Source: Haoranjiania flava
GTDB lineage: Bacteria; Bacteroidota; Bacteroidia; Chitinophagales; Chitinophagaceae
NCBI RefSeq assembly: GCF_025631005.1
Contig: NZ_JAOTPL010000018.1
Span: 1 to 64,000 of the forward strand
Direction of reading: 5' to 3'
Length of the DNA: 64,000 nt
Below the pieces are notes generated by a model. It was not told the DNA's origin. It searched no databases and worked only from the letters and a program-made list of their open reading frames with translations. Of this stretch, positions 17,181 to 25,929 are shown one piece after another. The translations under genes were made by a program, and so were the position numbers. Numbering within the stretch: position 1 is the stretch's first letter; every line of letters begins with the position of its first letter.

Positions 17181-17281
17181 GAATGTAAATCAACCTTGTT
17201 ATTATCTTTTAAATTTTTTATTATTTCCTTATGTAGTTTTTTAGTTGCTTAAAGTAGTAACTTTAATTAAACAGAACTGCT

Positions 17282-17833
17282 ATGAAAAAAGAATTTTTCA
17301 CAAAAATACTTTCTTCTGCTTTCTTATTGCTTTTTAGTACCGGTGCACAAGCACAGTTTCAAGGCGATAGCCTTTTTTGGATAGATGGTAGTGTGGGGCT
17401 GGTATTGCATGACCCTGGTCTTATATCGAATATTATTGGCGCCAACTACCAACACGACAAGTGGATTTACAGGGGACGCTATGGCAACTATACCGACTAT
17501 GCACTAATGGGAGAAAATCAGTTTAACCTGCATGAATTTTCAGCAATGGCCGGCAAAAGACAACTGAACAGGCTTTCACACCTGTATGGTAGCGCGGGAC
17601 TTGGTTTTCTTACAGGAAAAATCACAGACCAAATGGTAACCAATAGCGGTGGCACAACCACCACAATACTTATTGTTCAAAAAATTTCTACGGTTTGCAT
17701 CCCGTTTGAATGTGAGTATATGTTTATACCTGCAAAATTTACCGGCATAGGCATCGGCATCAACGGCAACCTGAACCTGAAAAGGCCATTGATAGGTGTA
17801 CAATTAAAATTCAGCTTAGGCAAAGTAAGGTAA
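17282..17833 (+). CDS. Secreted hypothetical protein, probable small outer-membrane barrel
   Basis: The 183-residue protein has a signal peptide (about 1-25, ending AQAQ) and then alternating aromatic/polar strands, with many Gly and Tyr (YRGRYGNYTDYALMGENQFN) and a final strand LIGVQLKFSLGKVR. It looks like an 8-strand outer-membrane barrel of the kind common in Bacteroidota. I cannot assign a family. It is monocistronic, between maf and the convergent clpC gene. Confidence 0.7.
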   Translation: MKKEFFTKILSSAFLLLFSTGAQAQFQGDSLFWIDGSVGLVLHDPGLISNIIGANYQHDKWIYRGRYGNYTDYALMGENQFNLHEFSAMAGKRQLNRLSHLYGSAGLGFLTGKITDQMVTNSGGTTTTILIVQKISTVCIPFECEYMFIPAKFTGIGIGINGNLNLKRPLIGVQLKFSLGKVR

Positions 17834-17884
17834 CAAAAAATCCCGGTTAGCGCCGGAATTTTCATTATACAATTTATTCAACTT

Positions 17885-20428
17885 TTATTCTGCATTGCTT
17901 TGAGCAGACGCATCCTGGGTTTCTTTGTTACTCTCCACATCAAAGATTATTTTTCCCTGCTCTTTATCAAAGTGGGCAATGATCTTATCGCCTTCGGTAA
18001 TGGTATTGTTCAGGATTTCTTCAGCCAAAGGATCTTCCAGGTATTTCTGGATCGCGCGGTGTAGCGGCCTTGCACCAAATTGTACATCATAGCCTTTTTC
18101 AGCAATATAATCTTTGGCTTCATCGGATATTTCCAGCGTGTAACCCAGGCCATGCATACGTTTGTACACGCCCTTCATAATAATATCAATGATCTGGAAT
18201 ATGTCTTCCTTGGTAAGGGAATTAAAGATTACCACATCATCAATACGGTTAAGGAATTCAGGAGAGAATGTACGTTTCAGCGCTTTTTCAATCACCGCTT
18301 TATTATTTTCTTCCTGGCTCTGCACTTTTGCCTGTGTTGCGAAGCCAACACCATCACCAAACTCCTTCAACTGGCGCACACCAATGTTGGAAGTCATGAT
18401 GATCAATGTATTTTTAAAATCCACCTTTCTGCCCATGCCGTCTGTAAGCTGCCCGTCGTCCAATACCTGCAATAAAATGTTGTAGATATCAGGATGTGCT
18501 TTTTCTATCTCGTCAAACAAAATTACGCTGTAAGGTTTCCTGCGTACGCGCTCTGTAAGCTGGCCGCCTTCTTCATAGCCTACATACCCCGGAGGTGCAC
18601 CTATGAGGCGGGATACAGAGAATTTCTCCATGTACTCACTCATATCAATACGTACCAGCGCATCTTCGCTGTCGAAAATATTGCGCGCCAAGGCACGTGC
18701 CAATTCGGTTTTTCCTACACCTGTAGGACCGAGGAAGATAAATGTTCCGATTGGTTTTTTCGGATCTTTCAGGCCCACCCTGTTGCGCTGTATGGCTTTT
18801 ACAACTTTGGAAATAGCTTCATCCTGCCCGATAACCATGCCGCGCATGGCGTCGCCCATTTTCCTGAGTTTTTGATTCTCTGCTTCTACCATTCGTTTTA
18901 CGGGTATGCCCGTCATCATGCTGATCACTTCCGCAATGGCCTCTTCATCAATGGGGTAGCGCGTGTGCTTGCTTTCTTCTTCCCATTTTTCCTTGGCTGT
19001 TTCCAGCTCCTGCTGCAGTTTCTTTTCGGTGTCCCGCAATGCGGCAGCTTCTTCAAAACGCTGGTTTTTTACAACCTTGTTTTTTTCTTCTTTTATTTCT
19101 TCAATATTCTTTTCCAGGTCAAGAATATTTTGGGGCACATGTATATTTTTCAGGTGCACCCGCGCGCCCACTTCGTCCATTACATCAATTGCCTTATCAG
19201 GCAAAAGCCGGTCTGTCATGTAGCGGTCGCTGAGTTTTACGCAGGCGTCAATGGCATCATTTGAGTAGGTAACGCTATGGTACTCTTCGTATTTTGGTTT
19301 GATGTTGTTGAGTATCTGTATGGTTTCGTCTACGGTAGGCGGTTCTATCAGCACTTTCTGGAAGCGCCGGTCTAAAGCGCCGTCTTTCTCGATATGCATG
19401 CGGTATTCATCCAGTGTGCTGGCGCCGATACATTGTAATTCTCCTCTTGCCAAAGCAGGTTTGAAAATGTTGCTGGCATCCAGTGAGCCGCTGGCGCCGC
19501 CTGCTCCCACGATGGTGTGGATCTCATCAATGAAGAGGATCACATCACGGTTTTTCTCCAGCTCATTCATAATGGCTTTCATGCGTTCTTCAAACTGGCC
19601 ACGGTATTTTGTACCGGCAACCAGCGCCGCAAGGTCAAGAGAGATCACTCTTTTATCAAACAATACACGGCTCACTTTACGCTCAACAATACGCAAGGCC
19701 AGGCCTTCTACAATAGCGGTTTTACCCACGCCCGGCTCACCGATGAGTATAGGATTGTTCTTTTTCCTGCGTGAAAGGATCTGAGATACACGCTCAATTT
19801 CTTTCTCCCTTCCAACAATAGGATCCAGGTTACCGGCCTCAGCTATCTTGGTAATGTCCCGTCCGAAGCTGTCCAGTACGGGTGTTTTACTTTTAGATGC
19901 GCCTGTGCCGCGTGCCTGCCTTTGCTGAGACTGGCGTGCCTGCTCTTCAAAATCATCTTCACCCTCGTCTGAATATTCCGCAGTGAAATCATTCTTTGTT
20001 ACGCCTACATTGTTTAAAAAATTTTCGTAATCAACGTCAAGCTGGTTCAATATCTGGGTAGCGGCGTTCTCATTGTTTTTGAGAATGGACAGCATTAGAT
20101 GTTCGGCTTCAATCTGTGAGCTCTTGAGTGATTTGGCTTCCAGCACGGTAATGCGTATCACTCTTTCTGCCTGTTTGGTCAGCGGTAAGCTGTGAATGTT
20201 CATAATGTTCCTGCCGCTTCTGTCTTTCACTGCATCTTCCACCCTGTCGCGCAGGTTGGTAACGTCTACATCCATTTGCTCCAATATCTTTACAGCCGAA
20301 TTTTGCTTTTCTTTGATAATGCCCAGCAGGAGGTGTTCAATCCCGATGAAATCATTTCCCAGCCTCAATGCCTCTTCCCTGCTGAAGGAGATCACCTCTT
20401 TTAATTGTAATGAAAAATTATTATCCAT
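17885..20428 (-). CDS. clpC: ATP-dependent Clp protease ATP-binding subunit ClpC
   Basis: The 847-residue unfoldase feeds proteins to the ClpP chamber. Order of parts: Clp N-repeats (about 1-150), a charged linker, first AAA domain with Walker A GEPGVGKTAI, a middle region with a UVR-type motif (QRFEEAAALRDTEKKLQQE), and second AAA domain with GPTGVGKTEL, then the ClpB_D2-type C-terminal domain (GARPLHRAIQKYLEDPLAEE). The short linker and UVR motif separate it from ClpB. The tail is acidic and polar. It appears to be a single-gene unit, divergent from the STAS gene. Confidence 0.96.
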   Translation of the reverse strand: MDNNFSLQLKEVISFSREEALRLGNDFIGIEHLLLGIIKEKQNSAVKILEQMDVDVTNLRDRVEDAVKDRSGRNIMNIHSLPLTKQAERVIRITVLEAKSLKSSQIEAEHLMLSILKNNENAATQILNQLDVDYENFLNNVGVTKNDFTAEYSDEGEDDFEEQARQSQQRQARGTGASKSKTPVLDSFGRDITKIAEAGNLDPIVGREKEIERVSQILSRRKKNNPILIGEPGVGKTAIVEGLALRIVERKVSRVLFDKRVISLDLAALVAGTKYRGQFEERMKAIMNELEKNRDVILFIDEIHTIVGAGGASGSLDASNIFKPALARGELQCIGASTLDEYRMHIEKDGALDRRFQKVLIEPPTVDETIQILNNIKPKYEEYHSVTYSNDAIDACVKLSDRYMTDRLLPDKAIDVMDEVGARVHLKNIHVPQNILDLEKNIEEIKEEKNKVVKNQRFEEAAALRDTEKKLQQELETAKEKWEEESKHTRYPIDEEAIAEVISMMTGIPVKRMVEAENQKLRKMGDAMRGMVIGQDEAISKVVKAIQRNRVGLKDPKKPIGTFIFLGPTGVGKTELARALARNIFDSEDALVRIDMSEYMEKFSVSRLIGAPPGYVGYEEGGQLTERVRRKPYSVILFDEIEKAHPDIYNILLQVLDDGQLTDGMGRKVDFKNTLIIMTSNIGVRQLKEFGDGVGFATQAKVQSQEENNKAVIEKALKRTFSPEFLNRIDDVVIFNSLTKEDIFQIIDIIMKGVYKRMHGLGYTLEISDEAKDYIAEKGYDVQFGARPLHRAIQKYLEDPLAEEILNNTITEGDKIIAHFDKEQGKIIFDVESNKETQDASAQSNAE

Positions 20429-20555
20429 GAAGTATTTTTCCTTTTTTATTTAGATGCTTTTAGGAAGTATTAATTTAATTTTGACTAAGGTAACCGAATA
20501 GGATTATTTTAGCAGAATTATTTATCAGAAAATTACATTAATACAATAACAAGCT

Positions 20556-20936
20556 ATGCAAATCAAAATTGATACCAAAGAGAAATTCAATGTTTTAACA
20601 CCACTGAACGATGATTTTACTGACAATATAGCATATGAATTAAATGAAAAAGTGGAGGAAATACTCCGGTCAGGCAATAAAAATATCATTATTGACCTTA
20701 AAAATGTACTAACAACCGGAAGCGAAAAATTAAATACCCTGGCCGAAATGCATAGCAAGGTTTATGCACAAAACGCTTCTATGGTAATCTGCAATATACA
20801 ACCGGAAATAAAAAGACAATTGACCCATGCAGATTTATGGGATAATTTAAATATTACGCCGACCGAAAGCGAGGCATGGGATATGGTGCAGATGGAAGAA
20901 ATGGAAAGGGAAATGTTTGCTGAAGATGAAGAATAA
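20556..20936 (+). CDS. STAS-domain protein (anti-anti-sigma-like)
   Basis: The 126-residue protein looks like a STAS domain: FNVLTPLNDDFTDN, the central strand NIIIDLKNVLTTGSEKLNTLAEMH and ASMVICNIQPEIKRQL. In classical SpoIIAA-type proteins a Ser after the Asp-Leu strand is phosphorylated by a kinase; here the equivalent loop has TTGSEKL, so Ser or Thr is available. The acidic tail (METE-type, EMEREMFAEDEE) is extra. Its end overlaps the mutY start by 11 bases, so the two are coupled. A partner kinase is not in this window. Confidence 0.75.
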   Translation: MQIKIDTKEKFNVLTPLNDDFTDNIAYELNEKVEEILRSGNKNIIIDLKNVLTTGSEKLNTLAEMHSKVYAQNASMVICNIQPEIKRQLTHADLWDNLNITPTESEAWDMVQMEEMEREMFAEDEE

Positions 20937-21984
20937 GCCAGCGCGTTTCAGAAAAAATTTACTCTCCTGGAATGAAACCTCCAACAAACGCTCAATGCCG
21001 TGGAAAGGTGTAAAAGACCCCTATAAAATCTGGCTGAGCGAAATTATACTGCAACAAACCCGCGTAGAACAAGGCCGCAAATACTATGAAAGTTTCCTGG
21101 AAGCATTCCCCGCCATTGGCGACCTGGCAAAAGCCGGTGATGAAAGCGTATTCAAACTCTGGGAAGGCCTGGGCTACTACAACCGCTGCAAAAACCTGCT
21201 GAAAACCGCACGCGAAATCTATTTTGAAAAAGGAGGCATCTTCCCTGATGCTTATGAAGATATCATTCAACTTAAAGGTATAGGGCCTTATACGGCTGCT
21301 GCTATGTTGTCTTTTGCATTCAACAAGCCTTATGCAGTTGTAGATGGCAATGTGTTCAGGGTACTGGCAAGAATTTACGGCATTGATACACCTATAGACA
21401 GTACGGAAGGAAAAAAATATTTCACTGATCTGGCACACCAGAACCTGGACAAAAAATTGCCGGGAGTTTACAACCAGGCAATCATGGACTTTGGGGCAAC
21501 AGTTTGCAAGCCTGCTAAGCCCGAGTGCAACAATTGTATAATGAATAGCTTTTGCGCAGCCTACCTGAATGGCCTGGTCAATCACCTGCCCGTAAAAGAC
21601 AATATTATCCGGAAGAAGATCAGGCACCTGACCTGGTTAAAAATAAGCGCAGGCAATAAAGTGCTGATCTATAAAAGAACAGCAAACGATATATGGCAAA
21701 ACCTCTATGAATTTTACCTGGTAGAAAAAGAGGAGAAGACCGACTGGAATATTGAGTCTGTGAAAGATTTCTGTAACCATGTTTTTAGCATGAACCCGCA
21801 GCAAATAAATATTCTTCCTAAAACAGAACAGCAGCTTACACATCAAAAGATCAAAGCGCAGATCATAGAAATTGATTTTACAGAGGCGCCAGGTACACTA
21901 CATGCGCAACAATGGGTGGAAGAAGATGTGCTGAAACAGTTTGCTTTTCCCAAACTATTGGCTGCCTACCTCGATGAGCCATGA
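20926..21984 (+). CDS. mutY: A/G-specific adenine DNA glycosylase
   Basis: The 352-residue enzyme removes adenine mispaired with 8-oxoguanine. Seen: LWLSEIILQQTRVEQG, helix-hairpin-helix LKGIGPYTAAAML with the catalytic Asp in VVDGNVFRVLARI, the four-cysteine Fe-S motif CKPAKPECNNCIMNSFC, and a C-terminal Nudix-like MutY domain (about 225-350). The ATG at 20926 is preferred; a TTG nine bases earlier is also in frame. The start lies inside the STAS gene. Its Fe-S cluster would be among the targets hurt by NO. Confidence 0.95.
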   Translation: MKNKPARFRKNLLSWNETSNKRSMPWKGVKDPYKIWLSEIILQQTRVEQGRKYYESFLEAFPAIGDLAKAGDESVFKLWEGLGYYNRCKNLLKTAREIYFEKGGIFPDAYEDIIQLKGIGPYTAAAMLSFAFNKPYAVVDGNVFRVLARIYGIDTPIDSTEGKKYFTDLAHQNLDKKLPGVYNQAIMDFGATVCKPAKPECNNCIMNSFCAAYLNGLVNHLPVKDNIIRKKIRHLTWLKISAGNKVLIYKRTANDIWQNLYEFYLVEKEEKTDWNIESVKDFCNHVFSMNPQQINILPKTEQQLTHQKIKAQIIEIDFTEAPGTLHAQQWVEEDVLKQFAFPKLLAAYLDEP

Positions 21985-22036
21985 TTGTTTGCGGCTTACG
22001 CCTTTCTTATGCTGGAAATGATTAAATTTGCAACGT

Positions 22037-22921
22037 ATGCAAACAGTTAAAAATTACCTGTCTTTAGTAAAATTCTCACACACTATTTTCGCGATGCCTT
22101 TTGCGATGATAGGTTTTACTTTGGGCGTAATGCAGCCGGTAGCCAAAACTTATACTACTACGGAGATCGTTGTGAAACTGTTGCTGGTATTGGCTTGTAT
22201 GGTTACAGCCAGGAGCGCTGCGATGGGTTTTAACCGTTATCTCGACCGCAGCTTTGATGAAAAAAATCCAAGGACAGCCATTCGCGAAATACCTAAAGGC
22301 ATTATCTCTCCCAACAACGCATTGCGTTTTGTGATCATCAACTGCCTGCTGTTTACGACTGCTACTTTTTTTATCAATAAAATGTGTTTTTATCTGTCGC
22401 CTGTAGCCTTATTTGTGATATTGTTTTACAGCTATACCAAAAGATTCACTTCGCTTTGCCACCTGGTACTGGGACTGGGGCTTTCACTTGCACCCATAGG
22501 CGCTTTCCTGGCCGTGACAGGAAGTTGGGAAAATAGTTTTATTCCTGTGCTGCTTTCCTTTGCCGTTATATTCTGGGTAAGCGGATTCGATATTATTTAC
22601 GCTATGCAGGATGTGGACTTTGACCAGTCGCAGCAACTGCATTCCATACCCACAGCATTGGGCAAAAGGAGTGCATTAAATTTTTCAATATTATTACATA
22701 TATTATCAGCGGCATGTGTGGTTGTGATAGGTTTTTTTGCAAATGTACACTGGCTCTACTGGATTGGTGTAGCGGTGTTTACAGGTATGCTTGTCTACCA
22801 GCATTCACTGGTAAAACCAAATGACCTGCGCAAAGTAAATATTGCATTCATGACTGCCAACGGCATCGCCAGCATTGTTTTTGCTGCGTTTGTAATCGCA
22901 GACCTGGTAATGCTCTCTTAA
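22037..22921 (+). CDS. UbiA-family polyprenyltransferase
   Basis: The 294-residue membrane protein has about eight or nine helices and the two Asp-rich motifs of UbiA enzymes: NRYLDRSFDEKNPRTA and DVDFDQSQQLHSIP, which bind the prenyl diphosphate with Mg. It matches the UbiA-like group (4-hydroxybenzoate octaprenyltransferase type) found in Bacteroidota that use menaquinone; its acceptor is not certain. TAAATTTG at 22023-22030 could be the -7 box, giving a nearly leaderless message with ATG at 22037. ruvX follows after 25 bases. Confidence 0.88.
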   Translation: MQTVKNYLSLVKFSHTIFAMPFAMIGFTLGVMQPVAKTYTTTEIVVKLLLVLACMVTARSAAMGFNRYLDRSFDEKNPRTAIREIPKGIISPNNALRFVIINCLLFTTATFFINKMCFYLSPVALFVILFYSYTKRFTSLCHLVLGLGLSLAPIGAFLAVTGSWENSFIPVLLSFAVIFWVSGFDIIYAMQDVDFDQSQQLHSIPTALGKRSALNFSILLHILSAACVVVIGFFANVHWLYWIGVAVFTGMLVYQHSLVKPNDLRKVNIAFMTANGIASIVFAAFVIADLVMLS

Positions 22922-22946
22922 ATCTTCATTCATTACACAAGAAACT

Positions 22947-23357
22947 ATGGCGCGGATAATTTGTATTGATTATGGCGGAAAACGCACCGGCATTGCGGTT
23001 ACAGACCCGTTGAAAATAATAGCCTCAGCGCTAAGAACTATTGAAACAAGAAATTTCATACCGTTCTTGAAACAATATTTTGCTGAAAATGAAGTGGAAT
23101 TGATCCTGATAGGCGAGCCTAAAAACTGGGACGACAGCGATACCCATGCCACGCCGCTGGTAAAAAAAGCAGTGGAACAATTGAAGAAAAATTTCCCGCA
23201 GATTCCGGTTGAAAAAGTAGACGAGCGGTACACTTCCAAACTGGCTTCGCAGGCAATGGTGGAAATGGGCATGAAGAAAAAGAACCGGCAAAAGAAAGAG
23301 AATGTAGACCAGATCGCAGCCACCATTATGTTGCAGGAATACCTGAATAAGATATAA
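22947..23357 (+). CDS. ruvX: Putative pre-16S rRNA nuclease / Holliday junction resolvase YqgF
   Basis: The 136-residue protein has the YqgF RNase H-like fold: RIICIDYGGKRTGIAVTDP (first Asp), LILIGEPKNWD, VEKVDERYTSKLA and the last Asp motif VDQIAATIMLQEYL. YqgF processes the 5' end of 16S rRNA and has been linked to transcription. It follows the UbiA gene by 25 bases and is probably in the same unit. A broken TfoX-like gene follows. Confidence 0.93.
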   Translation: MARIICIDYGGKRTGIAVTDPLKIIASALRTIETRNFIPFLKQYFAENEVELILIGEPKNWDDSDTHATPLVKKAVEQLKKNFPQIPVEKVDERYTSKLASQAMVEMGMKKKNRQKKENVDQIAATIMLQEYLNKI

Positions 23358-23369
23358 TCACAGGTCACT

Positions 23370-23661
23370 ATGGCATACCCTACAAGCCTTGCAGAAAAAG
23401 TGAGGACATATCTAGCAGAGTTGCCTGGCATAAAAATTACAGAAAAGAAAATGTTTGGCCGCCTGGCATTTTTGGTAAACAGTAAATGTGCATCAACATA
23501 GGAAAAAACAGTTCATGTGCCGCTTTGATCCTGCATTGCAGGCTGAAGTTGCAAAAAGAAAAAGCTACCTCCTTATGATCATGAACAACCGCATGTATAA
23601 AGGATACTGCTATGTTACAGCCGAAAGATGGAGAGCAAGAAAAGATTTTGAATATTGTTGA
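23370..23661 (+). pseudogene. Frameshifted TfoX N-terminal domain gene
   Basis: From ATG at 23370 the frame gives MAYPTSLAEKVRTYLAEL and KKMFGRLAFLVNSK, which is the start of a TfoX N-terminal domain protein, then stops. The rest of the domain is in other frames: MCINIGKN in the next, then MCRFDPALQAEV, LLMIMNNRMYKGYCYV and KDFEY up to TGA at 23659. Two frameshifts (near 23483 and near 23510) are needed to join them. Intact relatives are about 110 residues. The gene is broken in this sequence, unless both indels are sequencing errors. Confidence 0.8.
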
Positions 23662-23742
23662 CTAATTCCCAGGATTATAATGCCCAGGCGCGTTCGTATA
23701 AAAAGAAATAACTTTCGTATTTTTGTAAGTCAAATTTGATGT

Positions 23743-24324
23743 ATGATTTTACCAATTACTGCCTACGGCATGCCCGTTTTGCGGAAAGTGTGTCGGGATA
23801 TTTCGCCTGACTACCCGGATCTGGAAAAGTTGATTGAAGATATGTGGGAAACGCTGTATTATAGCAATGGCGTGGGTTTGGCAGCACCACAGGTGAACAG
23901 GGATATCAGGCTTTTCCTGGTTGACAGTACACAGGTGTTCGACAATAATGAAGATGATGATGAAGTGCAGCATTACCCTGACAAACCCGGCATTAAAAAA
24001 GTTTTTATCAACGCGAAAATTCTGAATTACGAAGGAAGGGAATGGGCTTATAATGAAGGCTGCCTGAGCATACCGAAAGTGCGCGAAGATATCAATCGCC
24101 CGGAAACCATCGTGATAGAGTACTACGATGAGGCATTTAATAAACACACAGAAACCTTCAACGGGCTTACGGCACGCGTGATCCAGCATGAATACGACCA
24201 CATAGAAGGCAAATTATTTATTGACTACCTGAAACCCTTGCGCAAAAAAATGCTGCAAAGAAAACTCAACGACATCAGCAAAGGCAAGGTGAGCGTGGAT
24301 TACAGGATGATGTTCCCGAAATAA
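23743..24324 (+). CDS. def: Peptide deformylase
   Basis: The 193-residue enzyme removes the formyl group from new proteins in the cytoplasm. All three motifs are seen: GVGLAAPQV, EGCLSIP (Cys binds the metal) and QHEYDHIEG (two His and the catalytic Glu). An insert DNNEDDDEVQHYPDKPG before the second motif is common in Bacteroidota enzymes. The N terminus MILPITAYGMPVLR is typical. A glycosyltransferase gene follows on the same strand after a short gap. Confidence 0.96.
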   Translation: MILPITAYGMPVLRKVCRDISPDYPDLEKLIEDMWETLYYSNGVGLAAPQVNRDIRLFLVDSTQVFDNNEDDDEVQHYPDKPGIKKVFINAKILNYEGREWAYNEGCLSIPKVREDINRPETIVIEYYDEAFNKHTETFNGLTARVIQHEYDHIEGKLFIDYLKPLRKKMLQRKLNDISKGKVSVDYRMMFPK

Positions 24325-24350
24325 CAACTATAACTTAATCTGCATCCGAC

Positions 24351-25490
24351 ATCAGCAATACAACAAAAAATATCATAATCATAGGCCCGGCCTATCCTTT
24401 ACGCGGCGGGCTTGCTTCTTTTAATGAGCGCATGGCCCTTCAGTTTCAGAAGGAAGCTGATGAAGTAAAAATTTATACCTTTTCACTGCAATACCCGTCT
24501 TTTTTATTTCCCGGCAAAACCCAGTATTCATTGGGCATTCCGCCGAAAGGTGTCGATATAAAAGTTGCTGTTAATTCCGTCAACCCGGTCAATTGGCTCA
24601 TGGTTGGCAATGAAATAAAAAAGCTATGCCCGGACATAGTTATCATACGTTACTGGATGCCTTTTATGGGCCCTTGCCTGGGCACTATTTCGCGGATTAT
24701 AAAAAGGAATAAACATACAAAACTGGTGTGCCTGGTAGATAACCTTATTCCCCATGAAAAACGGATGGGCGATGAAATGCTCACCAGGTATTTTGTGAAG
24801 CCGTTTGACGGCTTTATTACCATGAGCCAAACGGTGATGAACGATACTGAAAAAGTTACCAATGCACCGGTAGTATTGCATGAACACCCGTTGATAGACA
24901 ACTTCGGCGACCCGGTAAGCAAGCAGGAAGCGCGCAAATACCTGGGCCTCGAGCCTGACGAAAAATATATTCTTTTCTTTGGCTTTATCAGGAAATACAA
25001 AGGCTTGGACCTGTTGCTGGATGCAATAAAAATATTAAAGGATAGAAACGCATCGCTTCCGAAGCTGATAATAGCCGGTGAGTTTTATGGCAATGCGGAA
25101 GCTTACCATGAACAAATAAAAACATTGGGTATAGAAGATGCATTGGTATTGCGCACAGACTTTATTCCCAACGAAGAAGTAAAATATTACCTGTCTGCCT
25201 GCGACTTCCTGATACAGCCTTACCGCGATGCCACCCAAAGCGGCGTAACTCCGCTTGCCTACCATTTTGAAAAACCAATGCTGGTAACCAATGTAGGCGG
25301 CCTGGCCGACATTGTACCCGACGGAAAAGCCGGTGTGGTTACAGAGGCCGAACCTGCTGCAATTGCTGCGGGTATTGAAAGGCTCTACACCATGGATGAG
25401 GCATTGCTTATTGCAAACGTAAAGCAGGAAAAAGAAAAATTCAGCTGGGAAAGCTTCACGGATGCCATCAGGAAACTGGCTGATTTTTAA
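24351..25490 (+). CDS. Family 4 glycosyltransferase (start codon non-canonical)
   Basis: The protein is a GT-B glycosyltransferase. The conserved opening NIIIIGPAYPLRGGLASFNE lies upstream of the first ATG (24432) in an open frame that begins after a TAA at 24337, but no ATG, GTG or TTG is there. The likely start is ATC at 24351 (then Ser-Asn-Thr-Thr-Lys-Asn), which would give 379 residues. The C-terminal half has KYILFFGFIRKYKGLDLLL, DFIPNEEVKYYLSACDFLIQPYRDATQSGV and the GT4 Glu motif region. Retaining sugar transfer in surface glycan or lipid synthesis is expected; substrate unknown. The gene is perhaps damaged or uses a rare start. Confidence 0.8.
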   Translation: MSNTTKNIIIIGPAYPLRGGLASFNERMALQFQKEADEVKIYTFSLQYPSFLFPGKTQYSLGIPPKGVDIKVAVNSVNPVNWLMVGNEIKKLCPDIVIIRYWMPFMGPCLGTISRIIKRNKHTKLVCLVDNLIPHEKRMGDEMLTRYFVKPFDGFITMSQTVMNDTEKVTNAPVVLHEHPLIDNFGDPVSKQEARKYLGLEPDEKYILFFGFIRKYKGLDLLLDAIKILKDRNASLPKLIIAGEFYGNAEAYHEQIKTLGIEDALVLRTDFIPNEEVKYYLSACDFLIQPYRDATQSGVTPLAYHFEKPMLVTNVGGLADIVPDGKAGVVTEAEPAAIAAGIERLYTMDEALLIANVKQEKEKFSWESFTDAIRKLADF

Positions 25491-25555
25491 GATATTTGCA
25501 GATTGCAAATTGCAAATTACAGATTGGGATTGCATCAGGTGTTGAGAAAATAAAT

Positions 25556-25850
25556 TTCTTCGATGCCATGTCAGGTGTTTTCAGCTGACATTCCTCATTT
25601 CTCTGTGGAATTTTGTGCTTCTTCGATGCCATGTCAGGTGTTTTCACCTGACATTCTTCATTTCTTTGTGGAACTTTGTACCCTTTGTATCGATCGTGGT
25701 TGAAAGATGCCTCCACATCATTAATTGTATCGTTACAAAAACACCAAGTCAAAAAACACAAGGCACACGTAGGTTACACAAGGCGCATTTTCACCATTCT
25801 GGTGTCAGTATTAAGGGTTTTAATGCAATGTCAGGTGTTTTCAGCTGACA
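25556..25850. repeat. 63-bp tandem repeat carrying TGTCAG-type palindromes, plus a third palindrome
   Basis: The 440-base gap between the glycosyltransferase and gltA holds two tandem copies of a 63-bp unit (from about 25556 and 25619) that contain the palindromes at 25569-25590 and 25632-25653. A third palindrome lies at 25829-25850. The second copy is perfect: TGTCAGGTG, loop TTTT, CACCTGACA. The other two have one mismatch. A degenerate relative is at 31656-31682. Such GGTG-TTTT-CACC hairpins are frequent intergenic (REP-like) elements in Bacteroidota. The rest of the gap has degenerate CACCAAG/ACACAAGG words (about 25735-25790). Confidence 0.8.
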
Positions 25851-25875
25851 TTCTTCGCATTGTGGTTTAATAATC

Positions 25876-25904
25876 AAAAAAAATGCCGGCGAAAATCACC
25901 GGCA
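25876..25904 (-). terminator. Terminator of gltA
   Basis: TGCCGG at 25884-25889 pairs with CCGGCA at 25899-25904; on the minus strand the stem is followed by eight T. It lies 25 bases beyond the stop of gltA. Confidence 0.85.
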
Positions 25905-25929
25905 CAATTATCATGTAAATAGTATACTA

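Noticed and set aside
18494..19264. Plus-strand frame of 256 codons opposite clpC.
   Set aside because: It lies wholly inside clpC, is rich in Phe, Cys and His as mirror frames are, and has no family features.
25468..25761. Minus-strand open frame with 21-residue repeats (PQRNEECQ, KTPDMASKK).
   Set aside because: The frame exists because the 63-bp tandem repeat is a multiple of three. It starts and ends in unrelated DNA and has no signal of translation.
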